In this document: positions 7,258 through 16,809 of the stretch, piece after piece
Numbering within the stretch: the stretch's first letter is position 1
How the letters are laid out: each line of letters starts with the position of its first letter
Assembly: GCA_002071485.1 (NCBI GenBank)
Contig: MWFF01000190.1
Location: 1-64,000, forward strand
Direction: 5' to 3'
Length of the DNA stretch: 64,000 nucleotides
DNA from: Verrucomicrobia bacterium ADurb.Bin006
GTDB lineage: Bacteria > Verrucomicrobiota > Verrucomicrobiia > Limisphaerales > J093
Notes under the pieces: model-generated
What the model was told of the DNA's origin: nothing
What the model saw: the letters and a program-made list of their open reading frames with translations, nothing else
Databases searched by the model: none
Position numbers and translations under genes: made by a program

Positions 7258-9339
7258 TCACTTGAGCCGGCCGGCGACCAACTCGTCCGCCAATGCCTTG
7301 GCCCCGCAGACGCGCCGAAGCGATTCGAGGATGGCTGAGGAATGGACCGACACGGCGCGCGCGACGTCGTCGGTGAAGTAGAAGTCCAGGACCAGGGACT
7401 GGATATTGCCGTCGAAGATGATCCCGACGAATTCCCCGGCGCGGTTGACGACGGGACTGCCGGAATTGCCGCCGATGATATCCGCGGTGCAGACGAAATT
7501 GAGAGGGGTATCGAGGTTCAGGGCGCTTTTGCGCTTGAGCCAGCGGGGCGGCAGGTCGAAGGGCGGAAGTCCCTGCTGATCCTTCCAGCGCTGGTAGAGG
7601 CCGGCGAAGGTTGTTTGGAATGGCACGTGCCGTCCAGCCTCCTCGTATCCTTTGACCTGGCCGAACGCCAATCTGAGCGTGAAGGTGGCGTCGGGGTAGG
7701 TGCTGGCGCCGTCGATGGCGAACCGGGCTTTTGCGATTTGCGCGTGGGCCTGACGCTTGATTTCATCCTGGGTCTCGAGCGTCTTGCGCAATGCGCGCGC
7801 CTCGGTGTCGATCGACCTCGCTAGGTCGATCATCGGATCGGACGCGGCGTCCACGACGCTCTTGCCGCCGTTGTAGAGTGCCTTGCGCCGGGCGACGTCC
7901 TTGACCGTTGTGCCGCGGACGAGGTCGAGAGCGCGCTGTCGGGGCGACTTGCCATCGAGGACGCGTTGGACCAGGGGATTCGAGTAGCCCAATTGCTCGA
8001 CCAGCCACGTGAGGGAATCGGCGAGCCGGACCTGTTCGTAATCGTCGTAGACGGGGCGGGTCGAGAACAGATCAAGTTCGAGCGACTCGCGGTTCGAGTC
8101 GCGGAACTCGCGCAGGCGCTCGCCGTCCGGCTTGGGGTGTTCCTCGGCCGCCCGCAGGATCGTGCGGGCGACGCCAAACCACTCGCTGTTGAATCCGTGC
8201 CCGGCTTCAAGCAGGCGATACATCCGCGCGTGCTCGGCGATGACCGCCTGCGCCGCCGCAATGCGGTCCCAGGCGTCGCGAGCCTCCTGGAAACGGGCGT
8301 CGGCCGACACAGCCGCCCGGAGCTTCTGTTCGGCGGCCTGTTTGGATGCAATGAATGCCGGATCGAGCAGGCCGGCCAGGCCGCCTTCGCGAGCCTTGCG
8401 GCTGTTCTGGACGCCGAACAGGTCGTCTCGGACCTTGCGGGCGTTCTCGGCGTTGCGCTGACCCCATGCCTCGAGCACGACCTCGCGCCGATGCAGCAAC
8501 TGGAGGGTGTACGGGTACTGCACGTCCCGCAGATACTCGAGTTCGGCCACCGTCAGCATCCGATCCGTGCGCCCGGGATGGCCCGACACGAACACCAGTT
8601 CGCCGTCCGCAGCGCCGGCCTTGCTCCAGCGGAGGGCGTGGGGAACCTTGGCCGGCTTGCCGTTCTCGTAGACGCGGAAGAAGCAGATATCCAGGTTATA
8701 ACGCGGGTACTCGAAATTGTCCGGATCGCCTCCGAAGAAGGCGACCTGCTGTTCGGGGGCGAACACGAGGCGGACGTCGGTGTAACGTTTGAAGCGATAG
8801 AGATGGTAGAGGCCGCCCTGATAGAGCGTCACCACGTCGCTGCGCAGGCCCGTGGTGTCGAGTGATTCCTTCTCGATTTGGGCCATCACCTTGCGGCGGG
8901 CGAGAAACGCCTCCTCGGCGCTGAGGTCTGCTGTGACGGCGGCATTCACGCGCCCGGTCACATCCTCGATGCTCATCAGGACGTTGAGTTCGAGGTCGTG
9001 GCACTGCTTCTCCTCGGCCAGGGTCCGGGCATGAAATCCGTCGCGCAGGTAATTGTGGTCCTTGTCGCCGAACTTCTGGAGGGCATCGGCGCCGACGTGG
9101 TGATTCGAGGCCACAAGGCCGTCTTCGGACACGAACGAGCCCGACCCGCCGCTGTTGAACCGGACGGAGGCTTTCTGGAGATGTTCGAGCCAGGCATTCG
9201 ACGGCTCGAATCCGTAGCGTTCGCGCAGGATGTGGCGCGGGGGGTTGTTGAACAGCCACATTCCTTCGTCGGAATGCGCTGAGCCGCCGCTCATGGTCGC
9301 GGCGGCGAGAAGGACAGTCTGCATGAGTCTCCGTTGCAT
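7258..9339 (-). CDS. S46 family dipeptidyl-peptidase (DPP7-like)
   Basis: 693 aa, the usual length for S46. A signal peptide (about residues 1-23, ending GGSAHSDEG) is followed by the family start EGMWLFNNPPRHIL. The catalytic His is in VASNHHVGADALQ (about residue 80) and the catalytic Ser in IIGGNSGSPVVN (about residue 635), the chymotrypsin-like arrangement with an inserted helical domain. The specificity loop reads GIIFDGN: a Gly here is typical of DPP7-like enzymes that prefer hydrophobic P1, whereas DPP11 has Arg. It is likely a periplasmic enzyme removing dipeptides from oligopeptide N-termini. It is monocistronic. Confidence 0.92.
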   Translation of the reverse strand: MQRRLMQTVLLAAATMSGGSAHSDEGMWLFNNPPRHILRERYGFEPSNAWLEHLQKASVRFNSGGSGSFVSEDGLVASNHHVGADALQKFGDKDHNYLRDGFHARTLAEEKQCHDLELNVLMSIEDVTGRVNAAVTADLSAEEAFLARRKVMAQIEKESLDTTGLRSDVVTLYQGGLYHLYRFKRYTDVRLVFAPEQQVAFFGGDPDNFEYPRYNLDICFFRVYENGKPAKVPHALRWSKAGAADGELVFVSGHPGRTDRMLTVAELEYLRDVQYPYTLQLLHRREVVLEAWGQRNAENARKVRDDLFGVQNSRKAREGGLAGLLDPAFIASKQAAEQKLRAAVSADARFQEARDAWDRIAAAQAVIAEHARMYRLLEAGHGFNSEWFGVARTILRAAEEHPKPDGERLREFRDSNRESLELDLFSTRPVYDDYEQVRLADSLTWLVEQLGYSNPLVQRVLDGKSPRQRALDLVRGTTVKDVARRKALYNGGKSVVDAASDPMIDLARSIDTEARALRKTLETQDEIKRQAHAQIAKARFAIDGASTYPDATFTLRLAFGQVKGYEEAGRHVPFQTTFAGLYQRWKDQQGLPPFDLPPRWLKRKSALNLDTPLNFVCTADIIGGNSGSPVVNRAGEFVGIIFDGNIQSLVLDFYFTDDVARAVSVHSSAILESLRRVCGAKALADELVAGRLK

Positions 9340-9396
9340 AGTTTGTTGGATTGGCGGCAGCCGCGTTCTACACAGAGCAAAACAAACCGATACAGC

Positions 9397-9450
9397 GCCG
9401 GGTCAGGGGACCCGGCCTACAAATCTGTAGGCCGCGTGCCCTCACGCGGC
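9397..9450. repeat. Three consecutive 8-bp-stem, 4-nt-loop hairpins
   Basis: Three perfect stem-loops stand head to tail: GCCGGGTC/GACCCGGC (9397-9404/9409-9416, loop AGGG), GGCCTACA/TGTAGGCC (9414-9421/9426-9433, loop AATC) and GCCGCGTG/CACGCGGC (9431-9438/9443-9450, loop CCCT). Neighbouring stems share 3 bp, so adjacent hairpins compete. They lie between ychF and the S46 gene, both on the minus strand. Confidence 0.75.
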
Positions 9451-9469
9451 GGAACTTCTGACGCTGGTA

Positions 9470-9530
9470 TAGCCCGCATCGGTCCGCCTCTTGGAGTTGT
9501 CAGGTTCGCGGTGGTCACAACTGCATGAGC
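9470..9530 (+). repeat. Dispersed repeat copy (AGCCCGCAT family)
   Basis: It begins AGCCCGCAT at 9471 and continues with a segment (about 9490-9525) resembling the minus strand of 27659-27734 and the centre of the 4739-4905 block. All have a GGTTCGCGGTGGTCAC-like core. Confidence 0.55.
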
Positions 9531-9554
9531 CCTCCGGGATTGTTCGCGGCTTGT

Positions 9555-10658
9555 TCACACGCTGAATTTGAAGAGCAACACGTCGCCGTCCCGCACCACA
9601 TAGTCGCGACCCTCGTGCGAGTAGTGCCCCGTTTCGCGCGCGTGGGCCACCGACCCGCACCGGACAAGGTCGGCGCAACTCACGCGCTCGGCTTTGATGA
9701 AGCCCTTCTCGAAATCGGTGTGGACGGTTCCGGCGGCGCGCAGCGCGGTCTCGCCGCCGCGGATGGTCCAGGCCCGCGCTTCCTTCTCATTGAAGGTGAA
9801 GAAGGTGCGGAGTCCCAGCAACTGATAGGTGCTGCGGATCAGGGCATCGAGCCCGGATTCTTTGACGCCCAATTCTTCGAGGTAGAGTCTCGCCTCCTCG
9901 GGCGTCAGATCGGCCGCTTCGCTCTCCAACTGCGCGCAGACGACCACGGTGTCACAGGCATGGTGGCGTCGGGCGTAATCGCGCACCTGGACCACGTAGG
10001 GGTTCTGGTCGAGACGCGGCAAATCGGCTTCCTTGACATTGGCGGCGAAGATGGTCGGGCGTGTGGTGAGGAGGCAGCAGGGGCGGGCCAGGTCCCATTC
10101 CTCCCTGGCCAGGTTGAGCGTCAGGGCGGGATGGCCGGCGTTGAGGTGCGGTTCGAGCTTGTCGAGGACATGGGTTTCCGCCAGCGCGTGCTTATCGAGG
10201 CCCCGGACCTCCTTGAGGATGCGCTCGCGCCGCCGCTTGAGGGCTTCGAGGTCTGCCAGCACCAGTTCGGTGGTCACGATCCCGATGTCGCGGACCGGAT
10301 CGACACTGCCGGTGACATGCACGATTTCGGGGTCGTCGAAGCAGCGCACGACGTGGACCAGGGCGTCGACTTCGCGGATGTGGCTGAGGAATTTGTTGCC
10401 CAGGCCTTCGCCCTGGGAAGCGCCCTTGACCAGGCCGGCGATGTCCACAAACTCGATCGCCGGCGGAATGGTCGTGGGCACTTTGGCGATGCGGGCGAGG
10501 GCTTCGAGGCGCGGCTCCGGCACGTTCACGACGCCCAGGTTGGGCTCGATCGTGCAGAACGGGTAGTTTTCCGCCGGGGCCTTGCGGGAACGCGTCAGGG
10601 CGTTGAACAGCGTGGATTTGCCGACGTTGGGCAAACCGAGGATTCCGGCTTTGAGCAT
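9555..10658 (-). CDS. ychF: Redox-regulated ATPase YchF/OLA1
   Basis: 367 aa from ATG 10658; the frame stays open upstream but YchF proteins begin MLKAGILGLPNVGKSTLFNA as here. Motifs: P-loop GLPNVGKST, G2/G3 region with VDIAGLVKGASQGEGLGNKF, and a G4-equivalent NVKE in place of NKxD, which gives the family its ATP preference. The C-terminal TGS-like domain ends in RDGDVLLFKF. It is an Obg-family P-loop protein that interacts with ribosomes and stress responses and is usually single-copy. The gene is monocistronic and divergent from the RND efflux operon. Confidence 0.95.
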   Translation of the reverse strand: MLKAGILGLPNVGKSTLFNALTRSRKAPAENYPFCTIEPNLGVVNVPEPRLEALARIAKVPTTIPPAIEFVDIAGLVKGASQGEGLGNKFLSHIREVDALVHVVRCFDDPEIVHVTGSVDPVRDIGIVTTELVLADLEALKRRRERILKEVRGLDKHALAETHVLDKLEPHLNAGHPALTLNLAREEWDLARPCCLLTTRPTIFAANVKEADLPRLDQNPYVVQVRDYARRHHACDTVVVCAQLESEAADLTPEEARLYLEELGVKESGLDALIRSTYQLLGLRTFFTFNEKEARAWTIRGGETALRAAGTVHTDFEKGFIKAERVSCADLVRCGSVAHARETGHYSHEGRDYVVRDGDVLLFKFSV

Positions 10659-10750
10659 GGGCGTCTTGTACGGCCTCGGCCCGAAAATGAACATCCTAAA
10701 AATCGCTGTTCGACTTTTTGCGAGGATGTGACACAGTCCGCGCAACGCCT

Positions 10751-11992
10751 ATGCAACCAGGTTCGCCGTGCCTGACAGATCGAGCCACCGCGTCGCCATG
10801 CCCCGGATCGTCGGGGCGATGGTGCCGGGGCTTTTCCTGGATAGGTTTGCTCGCGACGGCGCTGTTTGTGCCGGGGTGCACGAAGGCGCCCTCGCCCTCC
10901 TCGCTGCCGCCGCCGGTGGTCCTGATCGCCGAGGTCACCGCGAGCAACGTGCCGGTGGTGATCGAGTACATCGGACAACTGGATTCGCCCCAAAACGTCG
11001 AGGTGCGTGCGCGGGTCGAGGCCTTTGTCGAGAAGGTTCTGTTCACCGAGGGTGCGACAGTGAACCAGGGAGACCCGCTCTATCTGCTCGACACCAAGCC
11101 GTTTTTCGAACGGCTCGAGGCCGCCAAGGGCGGCCTGGCCGAGGCCTGGGCCGCCTTGAACAAGTATGAGAAGGACGTGGCCCGCCTCCGACCGCTGGCC
11201 GAGAAACGCGCAATCCCGCAGCAGGATCTCGACAATGCGATTGCCTCGGTGGAAGTCGGCCGGGCGAACGTGCAAACCGCCGAGGCGCGGCTCAAGTCGT
11301 CGGAACTGGATCTCTCCTATTGCGATGTGCGCGCGCCGGCCTCAGGTCGGATTGGGGCGAAGGAGGTTTCGGTGGGCGAGTTGGTGGGCAAGGGGCAGCC
11401 GACGCTGCTGGCCACGATCTCCCAACTGGATCCGATCTGGTTTTATGGCAACATCAGCGAGGTGGACTTCCTGCGCGGATTGGAGGTCGAGCGCCGGTTC
11501 GGTCTCCGATTCATCGATGTCCCCCTCACTCTGATTCTGGCCGACGGCTCCGAACACGCCGAGCCGGGCAGGTGGGTCTTCGCCGACCGCGCGGTCGACA
11601 CCACCACCGGCACACTGCGGGCGCGCGCCGTGTTCCCCAACCCCGGCGGCGCGCTGCGGCCCGGGATGTTTGGCCGGGTGCGCATGGTTCTGAGGATCGA
11701 TCGGCCGAGCATTCTGGTCCCGCAACGCGCCGTGCAAGAGCTGCAGGGCGAGCATTTCGTCTGGGTGGTGGACAACGCGAACACCGCCACGCAGCGCCCG
11801 GTGAAGGCCGGGGTGCGCGCCGGCAGCGCCTGGGTGATTGACGAGGGCCTGCAAGCCGGCGAACGCATCATCGTCGAGGGCGCGCAGAAAGCGCGGCAAG
11901 GCGCGCCTGTGCATCCCATGACGGCCGAGGAGATGGCCCAGGCAGCCGCAGAACGGCAGGCAGGCGCTCAGAAACCGGCCGGCAAGGAGTAG
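10751..11992 (+). CDS. RND efflux periplasmic adaptor (membrane fusion lipoprotein)
   Basis: 413 aa from ATG 10751; an in-frame TTG at 10718 would add 11 residues. A hydrophobic segment ends in lipobox-like LFVPGC (about residue 45), so it is probably an inner-membrane lipoprotein. Then follow the barrel-sandwich and alpha-hairpin (EYIGQLDSPQNVEVRARVEA, VLFTEGATVNQGDPLYLLD), the returning strand DVRAPASGRIGAKEVSVGEL, and the beta-barrel and membrane-proximal domains. It links the RND pump (4 bp downstream) to the outer-membrane channel. The homologue class is AcrA/MexA. The substrate range cannot be deduced and no regulator gene is adjacent. Confidence 0.92.
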   Translation: MQPGSPCLTDRATASPCPGSSGRWCRGFSWIGLLATALFVPGCTKAPSPSSLPPPVVLIAEVTASNVPVVIEYIGQLDSPQNVEVRARVEAFVEKVLFTEGATVNQGDPLYLLDTKPFFERLEAAKGGLAEAWAALNKYEKDVARLRPLAEKRAIPQQDLDNAIASVEVGRANVQTAEARLKSSELDLSYCDVRAPASGRIGAKEVSVGELVGKGQPTLLATISQLDPIWFYGNISEVDFLRGLEVERRFGLRFIDVPLTLILADGSEHAEPGRWVFADRAVDTTTGTLRARAVFPNPGGALRPGMFGRVRMVLRIDRPSILVPQRAVQELQGEHFVWVVDNANTATQRPVKAGVRAGSAWVIDEGLQAGERIIVEGAQKARQGAPVHPMTAEEMAQAAAERQAGAQKPAGKE

Positions 11993-11995
11993 CGC

Positions 11996-14900
11996 ATGGC
12001 CGACTTTTTCATTCGCCGCCCGATTGTGGCGATGGTGATTTCCATCGTCATCGTCTTGGTGGGCCTGATCTCCCTGACGCGTCTGCCGATCGCGGAATAT
12101 CCGGCCGTGAGCCCGACGCTCATCCAGGCAACCGCAACTTACCGCGGCGCGGCGGCCGAGGCGGTGATGGACTCCGTGGCGACGCCAATCGAATCGCAGG
12201 TCAACGGCGTCGACAAGATGCTCTATCTCCAGTCGGTCAGCGCCAATGACGGCACGATGACGCTCAATGTCACGTTCGATGTGGGGACGGGCGTGGACAT
12301 CATGCAAGTCAACACGCAGAACCGGGTGTCGCTGGCCACGCCGCAGCTCCCCGACGCCGTCAAGCGCGAGGGGGTGACCGTCAAGCGTTCGAGCCCGGAC
12401 GTCCTCTTGGTGATCGGGCTGTTCTCTCCGGGGCGGATGTGGGACTCGGTGTTTCTCGGCAACTACGCCAACATCAATCTCGTCGACGCCATCAAGCGCG
12501 TGCCGGGCGTGGGCGACGTGAACAACTTCACCGCCCAGGACTACGCCATGCGCATCTGGCTGCGCCCGGACAAATTGGCCATTCTGGGCCTGACACCCGA
12601 CGACGTCAGTTCAGCCATCCGCGAGCAGAATGCGCAGTCGCCCGCCGGGGTCATCGGGGCCGAGCCCGCCCCGCCCGGCCAGGAACTCCAGTACAACGTC
12701 CGCACCCTCGGCCTGCTCCGCGAGGCGTCCGAGTTCGAGGAGATCATCGTCCGCTCGAACCCTGACGGCTCGCACGTGAAGATCAAGGACATCGGCCGGG
12801 TGGAACTCGGGGCGCAGACCTACGCCCTTCGCGCCCGTCTGAACCAGCAGAGCTGCGCCGCGCTCGGCGTGTACCTGGCTCCCGGCGCCAACGCGCTGGC
12901 GACCGCCGATGCGATCAAGCGCCTGCTCGAGGACCGGAAGGCGCAGTTTCCGCCGGACATGGACTATGAGATCACGCTGGACTCGACGCTGCCGATCAAG
13001 GCGTCGATGAACGAGATTGTCCACACGCTGTTCGAAGCGCTGGTGCTGGTGCTCCTGGTGGTGTTCGTCTTCCTGCAGAGCGTTCGCGCCACGATCATAC
13101 CCATGCTGACGGTCCCGGTCTCGCTGCTGGGGGTGTTCATCGCGTTCCCGCTGCTCGGGTTCAGCGTGAACACACTGACCCTCTTCGGTCTGGTGCTGGC
13201 CATCGGGATCGTGGTCGACGACGCCATTGTCGTGGTGGAGGCGGTGCAGCATCACATCGAGCGCGGGCTGACGCCTGTCGCGGCCACGCGCCAAGCCATG
13301 CGTGAAGTCTCCGGGCCGGTCGTGGCGATCGCCCTGGTTCTCTGCGCGGTGTTCGTGCCGGTGGCCTTCATGGGCGGCGTGACGGGCCGTCTCTACCAGC
13401 AGTTCGCGATCACCATTGCAGTGTCGGTCGTGTTCTCGGCCTTGAATGCCCTGACCCTCAGTCCGGCGCTGAGCGCGATGCTCCTGCGCAAGCCGACGCC
13501 CCGGCGGGGGCCGGTGGGCGCGTTCTTTCGCTGGTTCAACGACACCTTTGACCGCTTCACCCACGGCTACACCGCCATCGTCCGCTTCCTGGTCCGCAAG
13601 GCCGCGCGCTCGATGCTGCTGCTCGTGGCCGCCGTCGGCGGCATCCTGATTCTCTCGAAGCTTGTCCCGGGCGGGTTCATTCCAGACGAGGACAAGGGCT
13701 ACCTGTTTCTGGCGGTCGAGTTGCCGGAAGGCAGCTCGCTGCAGCGCACCGACGCGGTGCTCGAGAAGGCGGAGGCAATCGTCATGGCCACGCCCGGCGT
13801 GCGGTCCGTGGTTGCGGTCTCGGGCTTCAATCTGCTCAACAGCCTTAACACCCCGAATGCCGCCCTGATGTTCATCGGTCTCGACGACTGGGAGAAGCGC
13901 AAGACGCCCGCGCTGCAGGCCGGCGCCATTGCGCGGCAATGGAACCGGACATTCTTCGCGTTTCCGCCAGCGCGCATTTTCGCGTTCGGTCCGCCGGCCC
14001 TTCCGGGGTACGGCAATGTGTCCGGGTTCGCGCTTCAGTTCCAGGACCGATCGGGCGGATCGGTCGATCATCTGTCAGCGGGCGTGCAGCAGTTCATCAC
14101 CGAGGCCTCGAAGCGCCCTGAGATCGGACGGTTGTCGACGACGTTCCAGCCGATGACCCCGCAGGTGCGCGTCGAACTCGATCGCGAGAAGGCGCGCATG
14201 CTGGGTGTGAAGGTCGACAGCGTGTTCTCGACCCTGCAGGCCTACCTGAGCGGGCTCTACGTGAACGACTTTGTCCGATTCGGACGCGTGTTCAAGGTAT
14301 TCGTGGCCGCCGAACCCCGGTTTGCCAGCCGCCCGGACCAGGTCGGCGACCTCTACGTGCGCAACGGCGACGGCAAGATGGTGCCGCTCGACAGCCTGGT
14401 CCGAATCGAGCCGATGTCCGGACCGAACTTCGCCGCCCGTTTCAATCTGTATCCGGCCGCGGAAGTCATCGGCGCGCCGGCGCCGGGCTACAGCTCCGCC
14501 CAGGCCCTGCGCGCCATCGAGGATGTCGCGCGCCAACTGCCGCGCGAATACGGCTTCGAGTGGTCCGGACTCACCCTGCAGCAGAAGAGGGCCGAAGGCG
14601 AGGCCAACGTCGTCTTCGGCATGGCGATCGTCTTTGTGTTTCTGCTGCTGGCGGCGCAGTACGAAAGCTGGGCCCTGCCTTTCTCCGTGTTGCTGGCCAC
14701 GCCGCTGGTCGTGCTCGGCACCTTCACCGGCCTGCTGGTTCGACGGTTTGACCTCAACGTCTATGCCCAGATCGGCCTCATCATGCTCATCGGCCTGGCC
14801 GCCAAAAACGCCATCCTGATCGTCCAGTTCGCCAAAATGCGGCGCGATGAGGGCCGCGAAATCATCGAGGCCGCCGTCGCGGGATCGCAGCTCCGATTGC

Positions 14901-15160
14901 GTCCGATCCTCATGACCTCGTTCGCCTTCATCCTGGGCTGCGTGCCGTTGATGCTGGCCTCGGGTTCCGGCGCGGCCGCGCGCAGCACAATGGGCACGGG
15001 CGTCGTCTTCGGCATGACCGTGGCCACCGCGGTTGGGGTGTTCCTCGTGCCGGTCTGCTATGTGTTCGTGCAGACCCTGGCCGCGCGCGCGGGCAAGACC
15101 GCCCCGCTGCCGGCGCATGCCGCCTCGCCCGGCGGCGAATCGGAAGGAGTGTGCGGATGA
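11996..15160 (+). CDS. RND (HAE1) efflux pump, AcrB-like permease
   Basis: 1054 aa, full length for HAE1 transporters. It starts MADFFIRRPIVAMVISIVIV (TM1) and has two large periplasmic loops and 12 predicted TM segments. The proton-relay aspartate pair is in TM4 (GIVVDDAIVVVEAVQHHIERG, near residue 410), with an R-x-x-x-R-P-I-x-M-T element (QLRLRPILMTSFAFILG) near TM11. It is the inner-membrane proton/drug antiporter of the tripartite pump, coded 3 bp after the adaptor and overlapping the outer-membrane factor by 4 bp. Confidence 0.96.
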   Translation: MADFFIRRPIVAMVISIVIVLVGLISLTRLPIAEYPAVSPTLIQATATYRGAAAEAVMDSVATPIESQVNGVDKMLYLQSVSANDGTMTLNVTFDVGTGVDIMQVNTQNRVSLATPQLPDAVKREGVTVKRSSPDVLLVIGLFSPGRMWDSVFLGNYANINLVDAIKRVPGVGDVNNFTAQDYAMRIWLRPDKLAILGLTPDDVSSAIREQNAQSPAGVIGAEPAPPGQELQYNVRTLGLLREASEFEEIIVRSNPDGSHVKIKDIGRVELGAQTYALRARLNQQSCAALGVYLAPGANALATADAIKRLLEDRKAQFPPDMDYEITLDSTLPIKASMNEIVHTLFEALVLVLLVVFVFLQSVRATIIPMLTVPVSLLGVFIAFPLLGFSVNTLTLFGLVLAIGIVVDDAIVVVEAVQHHIERGLTPVAATRQAMREVSGPVVAIALVLCAVFVPVAFMGGVTGRLYQQFAITIAVSVVFSALNALTLSPALSAMLLRKPTPRRGPVGAFFRWFNDTFDRFTHGYTAIVRFLVRKAARSMLLLVAAVGGILILSKLVPGGFIPDEDKGYLFLAVELPEGSSLQRTDAVLEKAEAIVMATPGVRSVVAVSGFNLLNSLNTPNAALMFIGLDDWEKRKTPALQAGAIARQWNRTFFAFPPARIFAFGPPALPGYGNVSGFALQFQDRSGGSVDHLSAGVQQFITEASKRPEIGRLSTTFQPMTPQVRVELDREKARMLGVKVDSVFSTLQAYLSGLYVNDFVRFGRVFKVFVAAEPRFASRPDQVGDLYVRNGDGKMVPLDSLVRIEPMSGPNFAARFNLYPAAEVIGAPAPGYSSAQALRAIEDVARQLPREYGFEWSGLTLQQKRAEGEANVVFGMAIVFVFLLLAAQYESWALPFSVLLATPLVVLGTFTGLLVRRFDLNVYAQIGLIMLIGLAAKNAILIVQFAKMRRDEGREIIEAAVAGSQLRLRPILMTSFAFILGCVPLMLASGSGAAARSTMGTGVVFGMTVATAVGVFLVPVCYVFVQTLAARAGKTAPLPAHAASPGGESEGVCG

Positions 15161-16728
15161 GCCGTCGATGGAATGCGGGATCGAAGCGCCGGCTTGCAGC
15201 CGACTTGACGCGCACGCGCCTTCCGGATTCCGCGGATGCACACGAGACGGTTCCTCCTGCCCGGCCCGAGCGCACGGCACTCGGCCAGATTCGGCGGTCA
15301 GTGCCTCTTGCGCTCGCCCTGTTGGCCGGCTGCGCTGTCGGACCGCGCTACCAACGCCCCGCCCTGGATACGCCTGCCGCCTATCGCCCCGCGCGGTCGG
15401 ACGGGCGGGATTTGACGGCGCCCGAGTCGCTGGGGGACCTCGACTGGCGGGAGGTCATGCCCGATCCGCAGCTTCGGGCCTACGTGGCCGAGGCGCTCAC
15501 CAACAGTTGGGATATCAAGGCCGCCGCCGCCCGTGTCCTCCAAGCCGAGGCGGCCGCGCGCGCGGCCCGGTCCCAGTTCCTGCCCGCGGTGGGCGTGGGC
15601 GGCGACTGGGCCACCGCCCGCAGTTCGCAGCGCGGCGCCGCCGCCATCCCGCGAGGAGTGGGTCCGGAGGCGGAGCAGTTCAGCGCCTACGCCACGATGG
15701 CCAGCTACGAACTGGATCTCTGGGGCCGCATTCGCCGGGCCAACCAGGCCGCTCGCGCCCGGTTGCTGGCCACCGAGGCGGCGCGCCAAACCGTTCTCCA
15801 GACGCTCGTCGCCCAGGTCGCTACGGCGTATCTGAGCCTGCTCGAACTCGACTGCGAACTCGAGATCGCGCAGAACACGCTCGAAGCAAGCAGCGATTCG
15901 CTGGCCCTCACCACGGCGCGCGAGGAGGGCGGAGTGGCTTCCATGCAGGATGTCCAGCAGGCGCGCATCCTCGTCGCCACCGCCCAGGCCGCCATCGCCG
16001 AAACCCATCGCCGCATCGAGCACAAGGAGAACGAACTGAGCCTGCTCCTCGGACGCAACCCGGAGTCTCCCGCGCGCGGCGAGGGATTGCTGCGCCAGAG
16101 ACTCGGCCCCGCCGTGCCGCCCGGATTGCCGTCGTCCCTGATAGAACGGCGACCGGACATTCGCGCGGCGGAACAGGCCCTCGTGGCCGCCAACGCCGAC
16201 ATCGGCCAGGCCAAGGCAGCCTTCTTCCCGCAGGTGACGCTGACGGGCCTCTACGGCTATCAGGCCGTCGATCTCTCGGACCTCTTCACCGCGCCTGCAC
16301 GGACCTGGCAATTTGGGCCCGCGGTTTCGGCGCCTGTGTTCACCGGCGGGGCGCTGCGGGCCAATCTGAGGCTCGCGCGCGCGAAGTTCGACGAGGCGCT
16401 GGCCCAATACCAGCGGACTGTGCAGACGGCGTTTCACGAGGTCTCGGACGCGCTCATCGCCTACCAGCGGACGCGCGAGTTTCGTGTGCGGCAGGAGGAA
16501 CGCACGGAGGCGCATCGCGGCGCGACGGAACTGGCCAACACGCGCTATGAAGGGGGAGTCACCAGCTATCTGGAAGTGCTCTACAACGAGCAGGAACTGT
16601 TCACGTCCGAATTGGTGCTGGCCCAGGCCCGCCTCAACGAACTGCTGAGCGTCGTCCAGCTCTACCGGGCCCTGGGGGGAGGCTGGCAGGCGGCGGCGCC
16701 ACTCGAGAACACATTCGAGCGGAATTGA
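15157..16728 (+). CDS. Efflux outer-membrane factor lipoprotein (NodT/OprM family)
   Basis: 523 aa from ATG 15157, chosen because GGAAGGAG (15142-15149) lies 7 nt upstream; a GTG at 15151 is the alternative. A lipobox (LALLAGC) appears only at about residue 57, so the N-terminus is about 30 residues longer than usual, and a GTG at 15301 just before the hydrophobic stretch is another possible start. The rest is the TolC-like double repeat: VGPRYQRP, DWREVMPDPQLRAYV, ASYELDLWGRIRRANQAARA, LIERRPDIRAAEQALVAANA, GPAVSAPVFTGGALRANL, and ELANTRYEGGVTSYLEVL. It forms the trimeric exit duct of the pump. Confidence 0.92.
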   Translation: MSRRWNAGSKRRLAADLTRTRLPDSADAHETVPPARPERTALGQIRRSVPLALALLAGCAVGPRYQRPALDTPAAYRPARSDGRDLTAPESLGDLDWREVMPDPQLRAYVAEALTNSWDIKAAAARVLQAEAAARAARSQFLPAVGVGGDWATARSSQRGAAAIPRGVGPEAEQFSAYATMASYELDLWGRIRRANQAARARLLATEAARQTVLQTLVAQVATAYLSLLELDCELEIAQNTLEASSDSLALTTAREEGGVASMQDVQQARILVATAQAAIAETHRRIEHKENELSLLLGRNPESPARGEGLLRQRLGPAVPPGLPSSLIERRPDIRAAEQALVAANADIGQAKAAFFPQVTLTGLYGYQAVDLSDLFTAPARTWQFGPAVSAPVFTGGALRANLRLARAKFDEALAQYQRTVQTAFHEVSDALIAYQRTREFRVRQEERTEAHRGATELANTRYEGGVTSYLEVLYNEQELFTSELVLAQARLNELLSVVQLYRALGGGWQAAAPLENTFERN

Positions 16729-16809
16729 AGTGCGTTCTTGCCGGTCAGAGACGAAACCGATTTTCTGGTTCGCAGTTTTCTGCGGAAAGCCTGAAATGGA
16801 TCGAGTTGA

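Noticed and set aside
12611-14071. 486-codon minus-strand frame within the RND pump gene
   Set aside because: It is antisense to intact AcrB-like sequence and rich in Arg/His/Gln as expected for a shadow.
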